Shown piece by piece: positions 22,915-32,062 of a DNA stretch of 64,000 bases. Origin of the DNA: Microbispora rosea (GTDB lineage Bacteria; Actinomycetota; Actinomycetes; Streptosporangiales; Streptosporangiaceae); contig NZ_FTNI01000021.1 in NCBI RefSeq assembly GCF_900156315.1, forward strand, positions 1 to 64,000, given 5' to 3'. The notes under the pieces are model-generated. The model was given only the letters and a program-made list of their open reading frames with translations, did not search any database and was not told where the DNA came from. The translations under genes and the position numbers were made by a program. Position 1 is the stretch's first letter; each line of letters starts with the position of its first letter.

Positions 22915-24525
22915 GTGATCAGATCACGGTGGGCACGTGTCTTATGGCCGGCGCTCGTGGCCGCGCTCCTGATGGCAGGGCTAGCGGGCGAACCGGACCT
23001 CATGGGGAAGACGGTGCTGTGCTCCTCCATGTCCATGGGCGACACCGTGTCGCTGACCTGCGACGACCCCGAGTTCGAAGCCGAGATGAAGGCCAACGCC
23101 CTCACCCCCGAGGAGGCGAAGAGCATCGGGTGCCCGCCGGTGCAGTGGGACGACGAGGCCGAGCTCGGCCCCGATATGGGGCAGGACCCGAGCCTCGTGA
23201 GCGCCGAACCCACGTACACCCCGCGTACGCCCGACCCGGCGACCGCCGCGCGGGTGAACCAGGCGTGGGACCGGATCGAACGCTGGCTGGGCGCGCACGC
23301 CTCGGCCACGCTGCGGAAGCTCAAGTTCGGCGCCGACCCGCAGAACCTCGCCGGATGGGAGACGGACAACGGCCGCCGCCTTCCCGACGACCTGTACGTC
23401 TCCTATCTCCGGCATGACGGCGCCGACGGCAACCTGGGCGCGGGGTTCCAGCTCCCGCCCTCGTACGGCCTGCTCGGTCTTTTCGAGATCGACTCCATCA
23501 ACTGGGGGTACTGCCAGGAGCTGGTGATGGAGGGCGACCTGGACGCGGCCGACCCCGAGAACGGGACATGGCACGGCAGCTTCCTGGCCGTCGGCAGCGA
23601 CGGCACCGGACGGGAGCTGTTCATCGAGCCGCGGACGGGCCGGGTCGGCGAGGCCAGGGCGCAGGACAAGGTGGAGTACGACGGACCGATGGGCTGGCCG
23701 TCGCATCTGACGATGCTGGAGGCGCTGGCCGGCGCACTGGAGCGGGGCGAGGCGCTGCGGGACTGGTACCCGGTCGTCACCGCGGGCTGTGAGCTGCGCT
23801 GGGCCGAGGAGCCCGCGCCCCTGCGGCAAGGCTGCGCCGGCGGCCCCCGGCCGTCCCCCACCCCGACGCCGACGGAGGAGCCGATCCCGGAGAAGCCGAC
23901 GGCCGAGGAGTTGCGGGCCGGCGGGTGCCTGCCGTCCCGCCGTACGCCCGGCCGTACGACCCGAGCGCGCGTGCCGGGGCCGCGCGTCACCGCCGAGGTG
24001 AACGCGGTGTGGCGGCGCATCGAGCGGTGGCTGGCCCGGAAGGCGCCCGTCACATACAAGAGCCTGCTGCCGCCGGCCCGCCCCCTGGACGTCGCCAGGT
24101 CCGAAGCGGCGATGGGGCTGCGCTTCCCCGACGACCTGCGCGCCTCGCTGCTGCGGCACGACGGCGCCGGCTCATGGGGGTTCGGCCCCGCCCCCTTCTA
24201 CGAGCTGATGTCCGCCAAGCACATCCGCAGCGAGTGGAAGATGCTCTGCGACATCGGTCTCGACGACTCCTGGTGGCATGGCCGTCTGATCCCCTTCGCC
24301 TACGCGAACGACGGCGGCAATCTCTTCGTCGACACGCGCACCGGGAAGACGGGCGAGTTCTTCAACGAGGAGGGGCTCACCCTGGAGGGCGACGTCGTGT
24401 GGCCGTCCTACCTGGCGCTGCTGAAGGCGACCACGAGGTCGCTGGAGACCGGCAGGCCGATCCGCGGCTGGCGGCCGAAGGTCGTCAAGGGCGAACTGGG
24501 GTGGGAGAGCACCACCCGGCGGTAG
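22915..24525 (+). CDS. Secreted protein with two SUKH (SMI1/KNR4) domains
   Basis: The 536-residue product begins with a signal sequence (RSRWARVLWPALVAALLMAG) without a lipobox Cys. Two related domains follow. The first (about residues 105-280) has WDRIERWLGAHA, LPDDLYVSYLRHDGADG and YGLLGLFEI. The second (about 360-530) has WRRIERWLARKAP, FPDDLRASLLRHDGAG and DTRTGKTGEFF. A Pro/Thr linker (PSPTPTPTEEPIPEK) separates them. These are SUKH-fold signatures, a family rich in toxin-immunity proteins that are normally cytoplasmic and single-domain. No toxin gene is adjacent. The GTG at 22915 is chosen because the signal sequence starts there. Confidence 0.85.
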   Translation: MIRSRWARVLWPALVAALLMAGLAGEPDLMGKTVLCSSMSMGDTVSLTCDDPEFEAEMKANALTPEEAKSIGCPPVQWDDEAELGPDMGQDPSLVSAEPTYTPRTPDPATAARVNQAWDRIERWLGAHASATLRKLKFGADPQNLAGWETDNGRRLPDDLYVSYLRHDGADGNLGAGFQLPPSYGLLGLFEIDSINWGYCQELVMEGDLDAADPENGTWHGSFLAVGSDGTGRELFIEPRTGRVGEARAQDKVEYDGPMGWPSHLTMLEALAGALERGEALRDWYPVVTAGCELRWAEEPAPLRQGCAGGPRPSPTPTPTEEPIPEKPTAEELRAGGCLPSRRTPGRTTRARVPGPRVTAEVNAVWRRIERWLARKAPVTYKSLLPPARPLDVARSEAAMGLRFPDDLRASLLRHDGAGSWGFGPAPFYELMSAKHIRSEWKMLCDIGLDDSWWHGRLIPFAYANDGGNLFVDTRTGKTGEFFNEEGLTLEGDVVWPSYLALLKATTRSLETGRPIRGWRPKVVKGELGWESTTRR

Positions 24526-24531
24526 CCGCGA

Positions 24532-25251
24532 TCAGGCCAGCCGGGCGGCGATGCCATCGAGGACGAAGTCGAGCCCGATCGCGAAGCGTTCCTCCGGCGT
24601 GGGACCCGCCGGATGGGTGAGCCATTCCGTGAGGTGGGGCAGGCCGCCGTCGGCGGCGGCCAGCTCGCGCAGCGCCGAGATGGCGGCGTAGAGCCGGGCG
24701 TCGTCGTCCAGGCCCTGGCGCCGCTCCTGACGGGCCTCCTCGCTGTCCTGCAGGGCGCTGCCGAGAACGTGCCGATCGACCAGGGCCGCATAGGTCATGG
24801 CCTCGCCGACGGTCGCCCCTTGCCGTACGAGGACGGTGAGCATGAACTCCAGCCTGCGCATCATGTGCGGGCCGGCCGGAGGGCGGGCGTGGACCAGCAC
24901 GGCGAACCAGGGATGCCTCGACGTCATCCGCCGGGTTTCCAGGGCGAGCGTGCGCAGGTCGTCACGCCAGTCGCCGCCGGGCTCCCCGGGCAGCGAGATC
25001 TCGGCCGTGGCCGCGTCGAGCATGAGGTCGAACAGACCCTCCTTGCTGTGCACATGCCGATAGAGAGCCATCGGCGAGTACGGCCCGAGGCGGGCGGCGA
25101 CCGCCTTCATCGTCAGGCCGTCCAGTCCGGCCTCGTCGGCCACGCCGATCGCCGCCGCCACGACCTTCTCCCGGTCCAGCACACGCCTGCGCGTCTGCGT
25201 CTGCTGCTGCGTCCAGATCAGCGGGAACTCGTTCGTCTCTCCCTCTCCCAT
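24532..25251 (-). CDS. TetR-family repressor, divergent from a glycoside hydrolase
   Basis: The 239-residue protein has an N-terminal helix-turn-helix (VADEAGLDGLTMKAVAARLG, then MALYRHVHSKEGLFDLML, about residues 38-80) and a tetracycline-repressor-type C-terminal domain (TYAALVDRHVLGSA). An 18-bp palindrome overlaps its start codon, so autoregulation and control of the divergent glycoside hydrolase at 25315 are likely. The ligand is unknown. Confidence 0.9.
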   Translation of the reverse strand: MGEGETNEFPLIWTQQQTQTRRRVLDREKVVAAAIGVADEAGLDGLTMKAVAARLGPYSPMALYRHVHSKEGLFDLMLDAATAEISLPGEPGGDWRDDLRTLALETRRMTSRHPWFAVLVHARPPAGPHMMRRLEFMLTVLVRQGATVGEAMTYAALVDRHVLGSALQDSEEARQERRQGLDDDARLYAAISALRELAAADGGLPHLTEWLTHPAGPTPEERFAIGLDFVLDGIAARLA

Positions 25252-25268
25252 GCCGTAAGTTTACGGCA
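25251..25268. promoter_or_regulatory. TetR operator TGCCGTAAGTTTACGGCA
   Basis: Eight-base arms TGCCGTAA and TTACGGCA flank a 2-bp centre. The site begins on the last base of the TetR start codon and lies 46 bases before the divergent glycoside hydrolase start. A bound repressor would block both genes. Confidence 0.7.
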
Positions 25269-25314
25269 TACACTCAATGTGTACGTCATAAACTTACTGA
25301 CACCGGAGGCACTG

Positions 25315-26775
25315 ATGGCGCAGGCGACGACCGACGCGTACGAACCGCGGGGGATCCGGCTGGGCGTCGTGAGGGGCGTCAGCTACGGCCTGTTCGGCCC
25401 GCCCGGCACGTTCATCCCTCAGGCCCGATCGCTGGGCGCCGGGATCGTCCGGGCGTACGTGTACTGGAGCCAGGTCGAGCCCGAGCCGGGCCGCTACCGC
25501 TGGGACGTGGTCGACGCGCTGCTCGGCCAGCTCGACGGCGACGAGGAGGTGTGGATCACGCTGTGCTCCAGCTCCCCCTGGGCGACCCGGACGCCGACCG
25601 ACTTCCTGCCGCCCTCCCCCGCGCACGACCTGGACGCCTACGCCGAGTTCGTCCGCCGGGTGGTGCGCCGCTGCGCCGGGCGGGTGCACTACTGGCAGTG
25701 CGACAACGAGCCGAGCAACACCGACCTGCTGTGGGCGGGGACCGCCGACGAGTACGTCGCGCAGCTGCGGATCATGTACGCCGCGGTGAAGGAGGCCGAC
25801 CCCGTGGCCGCCGTGGTGCTGGGCGGGTGCGGCTACGACGTGCTCGGCAGCGAGGCGGGCAGCGAGCCCTGGCGCTTCTTCTCGCAGGTGCTGTCCGGCG
25901 GCCGGGACGCCTTCGACCTGTTCGACGTGCACCTGTACGGCGACGCCGCCGCGGTCCCCGCGCACATCGAGGCCGTGCGGGAGCTGATGCGGGCGCACGG
26001 CTGTCTCAGGCCGGTGGTGGTGGGCGAGTACGCCGCGCCCGTGCCGTTCGAGTTCCCCGAGGCTCAGGCCGTCATGTACGAGGTGTTCGCCGAGGCCTTC
26101 GCCGGCGAAGCACCGGTGCAGAGCACCGAAGAACTGGCCGCCAGGGCGCGGCAGGACACCCCCGAGCGGCGGGCCATGGCCGCGTTGTACGCGCGGATGC
26201 CGCAGCTGCCGCCCCGGCTGCTGATGTTCATGGAGGGGTGCCCGCCGGAGCTGGAGGCCGGACGCCACCGGATCAACTGCCGCCAGCTCGTCGCGTGCAC
26301 CCTTCAGGCGCTCGCCGCCGGGGTCCGCCGCACCCTCTACTGGAACCTCGCGCCCGAGGTGCCCGGCCCGGCCGACCCGCTGCAGATCATGCATCTGATG
26401 TTCGGCAAGCTCGCCATGCTCGGCTACCGGGACGGCGAACTCGCCGTCCGGCATCCGGCGGCGGACACCTTCGCCCTGCTCGCCGCGCAGCTCGCGGGGG
26501 CCCGGCGGGTGACCCGCATCCAGTCCGCCGACCTGCCCGGCCTGTACGCATTCGAGGTCGAGCGCGCCGGACGGGGGCCGCTACTCGTGCTCTGGGACCG
26601 GAGCGACACGGCCGACGGGGAGGACCACCCGCCCGTCGCCGTCTCCTGGCCCTGGCCGGCGTCCGCCGCGACCGCCGTGGACGCCTTCGGCGAGCCGCAC
26701 GCCGTCGAGGTCCGCGACCGGATGCTGCGCCTGGCCGTCTCCGACACGCCGGTGTTCGTCAGCCCGGAGAGCTGA
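25315..26775 (+). CDS. Clan GH-A-type glycoside hydrolase, cytoplasmic
   Basis: The 486-residue protein is a TIM-barrel hydrolase of the GH39/cellulase-like kind. WSQVEPEPGRYRWDVVDALL marks the early barrel. The likely acid/base Glu132 is in QCDNEPSNTD and the likely nucleophile is in VVVGEYAAPVP. A C-terminal beta domain follows (about residues 400-486). There is no signal peptide, so it would act on imported oligosaccharides or glycosides. The ATG follows CCGGAGGC. Expression is probably controlled by the divergent TetR. The exact family and substrate remain open. Confidence 0.8.
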   Translation: MAQATTDAYEPRGIRLGVVRGVSYGLFGPPGTFIPQARSLGAGIVRAYVYWSQVEPEPGRYRWDVVDALLGQLDGDEEVWITLCSSSPWATRTPTDFLPPSPAHDLDAYAEFVRRVVRRCAGRVHYWQCDNEPSNTDLLWAGTADEYVAQLRIMYAAVKEADPVAAVVLGGCGYDVLGSEAGSEPWRFFSQVLSGGRDAFDLFDVHLYGDAAAVPAHIEAVRELMRAHGCLRPVVVGEYAAPVPFEFPEAQAVMYEVFAEAFAGEAPVQSTEELAARARQDTPERRAMAALYARMPQLPPRLLMFMEGCPPELEAGRHRINCRQLVACTLQALAAGVRRTLYWNLAPEVPGPADPLQIMHLMFGKLAMLGYRDGELAVRHPAADTFALLAAQLAGARRVTRIQSADLPGLYAFEVERAGRGPLLVLWDRSDTADGEDHPPVAVSWPWPASAATAVDAFGEPHAVEVRDRMLRLAVSDTPVFVSPES

Positions 26776-26927
26776 GCACAGCTTCACAACGCTCTTCGAC
26801 CCCTCGTGAACCACTTCTGTCACACAGCAGGATCAAGGTGATGTCGATCACATAAAGGGATCTTGTCGGCATACAGGCATGCATGGAACTTTGCGGAGGA
26901 TTTCCACACCCCTTCTGGAGGCTCTCC

Positions 26928-28853
26928 GTGCTGTTACGAGCAGCCATCGCCGCGGTCGCCCTGACCGCCATCGGCGCGGTCCCGGCCCACGCGGCCGACG
27001 GTCCGGCCATCACCGTCGATCAGGGACGCACCCAACCGGTCTTCTCCTACGCCGACGCCGTTCGCGAGCATGTCTACGTCGAGTCGAGCGTCGACAGCGA
27101 CTCCGACGGCCGCCTCGACCGGGTCAGGGTCGACATCATCAGGCCCAGGGAGTCGGGGCCCGGGCTCAAGGTGCCGACGATCATCGACGAGAGCCCCTAC
27201 TACGACAACTCCGGGCGCGGCAACGAGTCCGAGCGCAAGACGTACGACGCGGCGGGCGAGCCCCTCAAGTTCCCGCTGTTCTACGACAACTACTTCGTGC
27301 CGCGCGGCTACGCCGTCCTCAACGTCGACATGGTCGGCACCACGAAGTCCGACGGCTGCCCCGACGTGGGCGGCAAGGCCGACGTGCTGGGCGGCAAGGC
27401 GGTCGTCGACTGGCTGAACGGCCGCGCCCCCGCCTACCACGACGACGGCTCCCCCGCGGTGGCCGACTGGAGCACCGGCAAGGCCGGCATGATCGGCAAG
27501 TCGTACGACGGCACGCTGGCCAACGCGGTCGCGGCGACCGGGGTCGAGGGCCTGGAGACGATCGTCCCGATCTCCGCCATCAGCTCCTGGTACAAGTACC
27601 AGCGCTCCAACGGCGTCATCTACAACTACAACTACATGTCGTACCTGTCCCGGGCCGTCGACACCGACCCGGCCGCCAAGTGCGCGGCGAAGCGGGCTCA
27701 GCTGGACGTCGACGCCGACGACACCACGGGGAACTACAACGGCTTCTGGGCCGAGCGCGACTACGTCGCCGGGTCGCTCGGCGACGCGTCGAAGGTGCAC
27801 GCCAGCGTCTTCGTCGTGCACACGGTCAACGACCTCAACGTCAAGCCCGACAACTTCTCGGTGTGGTGGCAGGCGCTCGCCGACCGGAACGTGCCGCGCA
27901 AGATCTGGGTCGGCCAGTATCAGCACGTGGACCCCTTCGACTTCGAGGGGCGTCGTGACCTGTGGGTCGACACGCTGCACCGCTGGTTCGACCGCTGGCT
28001 GCTCGGCGTGGACAACGGGATCATGCAGGAGCCGCGCGCCGACGTGCAGGTCGGCCCGGCCGAGTGGGTCACCCAGAGCGACTGGCCGACGCCTGCCGCC
28101 TCGACCCACTTCTTCCGTCCGTCGGCCGACGGTTCGCTGAACCTCAAGCCCGGCAAGAACGGCGAGACCGCGAGCTTCACCGACGTCCGCCAGTCGGAGG
28201 ACGCGATGGTCGCCGACGCCGGCACGGCCAAGCCCGGGCGGATCGCCTTCACCACCGGCGAGCTGCCGCGCGACCTGCGCATGTCGGGCACGCCCGAGGT
28301 GGACCTGCGGGTCTCGCTCGACAAGCCGACCTCGAACCTGACCGCGCTTCTCGTCGACTTCGGCGAGGACACCCGGGTCGACTGGCGCCGTGGGCAGGGC
28401 GTCACGACCCTCACCGAGGAGGACTGCCACGGCGACAGCACCGCCGCCGACGACGCCTGCTACAAGAAGGTCGTCACCAACCTGGCCACGCGTCCGCTGG
28501 AGATCGTGGCCCGCGGCTGGATCGACGCGCAGAACCGCGGCTCGCTCTCCGAGTCGTCGCCGCTGACCCCCGGCACGTACGCGCAGGTCAAGTGGAAGAC
28601 GCTGCCGCAGGAGTACGTCTTCAAGAAGGGCCACAGGATCGGGCTGGTGATCGCCGGCACCGACTCGAACTACAGCGGCGAGCGGGCCACCGGCACGACC
28701 GTCACCGTCGACCTGCACAAGAGCCGGGTGGAGATTCCGCTCGTGCTCGGCGTCGGCCACGCGCTGAACGGCGACGACATCGTCAAGGACAAGGGCACCT
28801 GGCACGGTCCCCAGCAGATCGACCTGCCGGTGCCGGACAACAAGCTCTACTGA
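26928..28853 (+). CDS. Secreted Xaa-Pro dipeptidyl-peptidase (S15/CocE family)
   Basis: The 641-residue enzyme has a signal peptide (LLRAAIAAVALTAIGAVPAHA) and then an S15 alpha/beta hydrolase domain. Seen are RVDIIRPRE, DESPYYDNSGRGN, YAVLNVDMVGT and the nucleophile elbow GMIGKSYDG. The later HTVNDLNVKPDN and GQYQHVDP segments supply the acid and His. A C-terminal jelly-roll domain follows (about residues 420-640). It should release N-terminal Xaa-Pro dipeptides from peptides outside the cell. The GTG at 26928 is chosen because CTGGAGG lies upstream and the signal peptide starts there. Confidence 0.9.
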   Translation: MLLRAAIAAVALTAIGAVPAHAADGPAITVDQGRTQPVFSYADAVREHVYVESSVDSDSDGRLDRVRVDIIRPRESGPGLKVPTIIDESPYYDNSGRGNESERKTYDAAGEPLKFPLFYDNYFVPRGYAVLNVDMVGTTKSDGCPDVGGKADVLGGKAVVDWLNGRAPAYHDDGSPAVADWSTGKAGMIGKSYDGTLANAVAATGVEGLETIVPISAISSWYKYQRSNGVIYNYNYMSYLSRAVDTDPAAKCAAKRAQLDVDADDTTGNYNGFWAERDYVAGSLGDASKVHASVFVVHTVNDLNVKPDNFSVWWQALADRNVPRKIWVGQYQHVDPFDFEGRRDLWVDTLHRWFDRWLLGVDNGIMQEPRADVQVGPAEWVTQSDWPTPAASTHFFRPSADGSLNLKPGKNGETASFTDVRQSEDAMVADAGTAKPGRIAFTTGELPRDLRMSGTPEVDLRVSLDKPTSNLTALLVDFGEDTRVDWRRGQGVTTLTEEDCHGDSTAADDACYKKVVTNLATRPLEIVARGWIDAQNRGSLSESSPLTPGTYAQVKWKTLPQEYVFKKGHRIGLVIAGTDSNYSGERATGTTVTVDLHKSRVEIPLVLGVGHALNGDDIVKDKGTWHGPQQIDLPVPDNKLY

Positions 28854-28875
28854 TCCCCTGACCGTCCTCTGACGC

Positions 28876-28903
28876 CGGCGCCGGGACCCGCGTCCCGGCG
28901 CCG
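28876..28903 (+). terminator. Hairpin terminator after the S15 peptidase
   Basis: A perfect 12-bp stem (CGGCGCCGGGAC with GTCCCGGCGCCG) closes a CCGC loop 22 bases after the peptidase stop. No T-tract is present. Confidence 0.7.
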
Positions 28904-29000
28904 CGTCCGAGCGATCCGGACGGGAGGACTTGCGGGCGTTTGGACCTCTCCTGATCGGCAAACTGGTAGATCCACGGTCACGCCGACGGGAGAGGTCACC

Positions 29001-30093
29001 GTGCGTTTCCACGCCGACCTGCACATGCACTCCAGGTACGCCTACGCGTGCAGCAAGAACAGCGACCTGGAGCAGTTGACCTGGTGGGCCCGGCGCAAGG
29101 GCGTCACGCTCATGGGCACGGGCGACTTCACCCACCCGGCCTGGCTGGACCGGCTCCGTACGGCTCTCGTGCCGGCCGAGCCCGGACTGTTCCGGCTGCG
29201 CGACGACCTCGACCGCGAGGTCGCGGCGACGCTGCCGAGCAGCGTGGCCGCCGCACCCGTGCGGTACATCCCGCGACCTGCTGGAGGCCGTCCTGGCCTG
29301 CGGCGAGGGCGCCTACCTGGTGCCGGCGCACGTCTGGACGCCGTGGTTCGGCGTGCTCGGCTCGAAATCGGGATTCGACAGCATCGAGGAGTGCTTCGGC
29401 GACCTCACCGAGCACGTCTTCGCGCTGGAGACCGGGCTGTCCGCCGACCCCGCCATGATGTGGCAGGTCTCCGGCCTCGACGGATATCGGCTGGTCAGCT
29501 ACTCGGACGCGCACTCGCCGCCCATCGTCGGCCGCGAGACCACCGTCTTCGAGACCGACCTGGACTACTTCGCGATCGAGCGGGACCTGCGCACCGGCGC
29601 CGGCCTGTGCGGCACGACCGAGTTCTTCCCCGAGGCGGGCAAGTACCACGTCGACGGCCACCGCAAGTGCGGCGTGCGGCTCGATCCTGAGGAGACGCGC
29701 AAGCTCGGCGGCCTCTGCCCGGTGTGCGGCAGGAAGCTCACGGTCGGCGTGCTGAGCAGGGTCCAGAACCTCGCGGACCGCCCGGCGGGCAGAAGCCCGC
29801 GCGGCGCGGCGGGCTTCCGCAACCTCGTCCCGCTCCCGGATCTCGTGGCCGAGACCCTGGGGGTGGGCCCGAAGAGCAAGAAGGTGGGCGCGGAGACCGA
29901 CAGGCTCGTTGCCGCGCTCGGGCCCGAGTTCGCGATACTCGGCGACCTCCCTCTCGACGCCATCGCCGATTGCTCACTGCGGCTCGCCGAGGCGATCGGC
30001 CGCCTGCGGAACGGCGACGTGACCAAGGACCCCGGATACGACGGCGAGTTCGGCCGGATCCGCACCCTCAGCGTGCGCGGGGGTCAGAGGTAG
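29001..30093 (+). pseudogene. EndoQ-like PHP-domain protein, broken by internal deletion
   Basis: The first frame encodes the PHP start (FHADLHMHSRYAYACSKNSD, GVTLMGTGDFTHP) to VRYIP at about 29270. The family then continues in another frame as RDLLEAVLACGEGAYLVPAHVWTPWFG, through SYSDAHSP, GTTEFFPEAGKYH and the zinc-finger-like CGVRL...CPVCGRKL, to the stop at 30093. In EndoQ-like proteins roughly 50 residues separate these segments; they are missing. The intact family nicks DNA at deaminated bases. With the metal-site region cut and the frame broken, no full product is expected. The GTG start at 29001 has a GGAGAGG site. Confidence 0.75.
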
Positions 30094-31004
30094 GTGACGC
30101 CGGTCAGGGCCTGGGCGGCGGTCCAGAGGCGTCGCCCGACACTCGGGTCGGCCGCCTCCGCGCTGGGGCGGACCTCCACGACCGGGCCGCGCGTCTCCCG
30201 GAGGCGGGCCGGTCCGAAGAACTGGCCGCCGCGCACGCCGGGCGCGGTCGCGGCGAAGAGCTGGGGCAGCGCCCCGCGCTCGGGCGACTGCGTCACCAGC
30301 AGCCCGAGCCGGGCGAAGATCCGCCCGATCCGAGGGCGGTATTCCCAGGCCCGGGGGGTGAGATTGCTCCTCGACAGCCCGGGGTGCGCGACGACGCTGA
30401 CGATCGGTGAGCCCGCTGCGCGCAGGCGGCGGTCGAGTTCGAGGCCGAAGACGGTGGTGGCGAGCTTGGACCGGCCGTACGCGCGGCTCGCGTTGAAGTC
30501 CCGCCGCGACATCAGGTCGTCGAAGTCGAGGTGGGCGTTCTTGTGGGTGATCGAGCTGAGGCTGACCACCCGTGCCGCCTCCGCCCGGCCGAGACTGCCG
30601 AGCAGCAGGCCGGTGAGAGCGAAGTGCCCGAGCATGTTGGTGCCCAGCTGAAGCTCGAACCCGTCGGCCGTCGTGCGGGCGGGGCCGAGGAGGACCACGC
30701 CGGCGTTGTTGACCAGCAGGTCGATCGCCGGGAAGGCGGCGGCCAGGTCCTTCGCGAACGCGTGCACCGACGTGAGCGAGGCCAGGTCGAGCTCACGCAC
30801 CTCGATCTCGGCCCGCGGCGCGGAGCGCCGGATCGTCTCGGCCGCCCGCTCGGCGGCGACGGTGTCGCGTACGGCCATCACGACGTGTGCCCCGTGCCGG
30901 GCGAGTTCGGTCGCGGTGACCAGGCCGAGCCCCGAGTTCGCGCCGGTGACGACGGTGACCCGGCCGTGCTGGTCCGGGATGTGACTGGCGTTCCAATCGC
31001 TCAT
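30084..31004 (-). CDS. SDR-family oxidoreductase (retinol-dehydrogenase-like branch)
   Basis: The 306-residue protein has the cofactor motif TGANSGLG (about residues 20-27), LVNNAGVV, SLSSITH and the catalytic pair in YGRSK. The long C-terminal part (VVAHPGLSRSNLTP and QLFAATAPGVRGGQFFGP) is typical of the SDR branch annotated as light-dependent-protochlorophyllide- or retinol-dehydrogenase-like. The physiological substrate is unknown. It ends inside the last bases of the convergent EndoQ-like pseudogene and is divergent from a MmyB-type regulator that may control it. Confidence 0.9.
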   Translation of the reverse strand: MSDWNASHIPDQHGRVTVVTGANSGLGLVTATELARHGAHVVMAVRDTVAAERAAETIRRSAPRAEIEVRELDLASLTSVHAFAKDLAAAFPAIDLLVNNAGVVLLGPARTTADGFELQLGTNMLGHFALTGLLLGSLGRAEAARVVSLSSITHKNAHLDFDDLMSRRDFNASRAYGRSKLATTVFGLELDRRLRAAGSPIVSVVAHPGLSRSNLTPRAWEYRPRIGRIFARLGLLVTQSPERGALPQLFAATAPGVRGGQFFGPARLRETRGPVVEVRPSAEAADPSVGRRLWTAAQALTGVTYL

Positions 31005-31105
31005 GGCGGCGACGCTAGGACGAGATCGCCGGGATTCGGTCGTACGCGTCTGCCTGGGAACCGCAGACCTACCTTCGGCGCGGACCGCACCGGCAGACTG
31101 TCGGC

Positions 31106-32035
31106 ATGGCTGTCGACCACCCGTACGCTCGTGAGCTCGGCGACTTCCTGCGTGCCCGGCGCGGCCGGTTGCGCCCGCAGGACGTCGGCCTGGAGCCGGG
31201 ACCCCGGCGCAAGGTGGCCGGCCTGCGGCGCGAGGAGGTCGCGCTGCTGGCCGGGCTGAGCACCGATTACTACCAGCGCATGGAGCAGGGCCGTGAGGTG
31301 CGGCCCTCGGACGAGGTGCTCGACGCCATCGCCTCCGCGCTGGACCTCGGCGACGAGGAACGCCGCCACCTGTTCACCCTCGCCCGGGCGGCACGGCGGC
31401 CGGCGGCCGTCCGCACGCGCCGCACCCCGGAACGCGTGCCGGACAGCACGCGGCGCCTGCTGCACGTCATGAACACTCCCGCGGTCGTGCTCGGCCGGCA
31501 TCTCGACGTGCTCGCGTGGAACACGCTCGCCGAGGCGCTGCTCGGCGATCCGGACACCCTGCCGCCGGGGCGGCGGAACATGCTCATGGCGCTGTTCGAG
31601 GATCCCGGGACCCGGGCGCGCTGCCCCGACTGGGAGACCACCGCCCTGCAGTACATCGGCATGTTGCGGGCCGCCGTCGCGACCGATCCCACCCACCCGC
31701 GCGCCACGACGATCATCGGTGAGCTGAGCATCCGCAGCGCGGACTTCCGCCGGCTCTGGGCCCGGCACGAGGTGCGTGAGACGGTCCACGGGACGAAGCT
31801 GTTCCGGCATCCCCAGGTGGGCGAACTCACGCTCGACTGGGACGTCTATCCCCTGCCCGGCAACCCCGGCCCGGTCCTGCTCGTCCACACGGCCGAGCCC
31901 GGCTCCTCCGACGACGAACGCCTCCGGCTGCTCGCGTCCCTGCACGCCACCCGGGAATCGCGCAAAGCCCAGGCCGAACGGCCCGGGCTCCCCGAGGTGG
32001 TGCGCCGCCAGGGACTCGGACCCCGGAGCCGTTGA
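31106..32035 (+). CDS. XRE-family regulator with MmyB-like ligand domain
   Basis: The 309-residue protein starts with an XRE helix-turn-helix (ELGDFLRARRGRLRP, VAGLRREEVALLAGLSTDYY, MEQGREVRPSDEVLDAIA). The MmyB-like sensor domain follows (about residues 105-275: VLGRHLDVLAWNTLAEALLG, HPQVGELTLDWDVYPLPG). Such proteins commonly regulate a divergent SDR gene, as found here at 31004. The last about 25 residues (KAQAERPGLPEVVRRQGLGP) are encoded by a diverged copy of a tRNA-Lys 3-prime half and its terminator, so the natural C-terminus may have been replaced. Confidence 0.9.
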   Translation: MAVDHPYARELGDFLRARRGRLRPQDVGLEPGPRRKVAGLRREEVALLAGLSTDYYQRMEQGREVRPSDEVLDAIASALDLGDEERRHLFTLARAARRPAAVRTRRTPERVPDSTRRLLHVMNTPAVVLGRHLDVLAWNTLAEALLGDPDTLPPGRRNMLMALFEDPGTRARCPDWETTALQYIGMLRAAVATDPTHPRATTIIGELSIRSADFRRLWARHEVRETVHGTKLFRHPQVGELTLDWDVYPLPGNPGPVLLVHTAEPGSSDDERLRLLASLHATRESRKAQAERPGLPEVVRRQGLGPRSR

Positions 32036-32036
32036 T
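31964..32036. repeat. Diverged copy of tRNA-Lys 3-prime half plus terminator (att-like)
   Basis: This segment matches 33458-33533 in the same orientation. The first 13 bases (AAAGCCCAGGCCG) are identical, the terminator region is diverged with a net 3-bp loss, and a further 19-base identical block starts at 32000 (GTGCGCCGCCAGGGACTCG). Three mismatches occur in the next 17 bases. It lies inside the 3-prime end of the XRE gene. The paired copy is the real tRNA-Lys locus 1.5 kb away. Confidence 0.85.
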
Positions 32037-32062
32037 CGACGACTCCTGTAACCCAGCCGTCT

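Noticed and set aside
26934-29135. Long minus-strand open frame opposite the S15 peptidase
   Set aside because: It is an antisense shadow of a clear peptidase gene and crosses the terminator at 28876.
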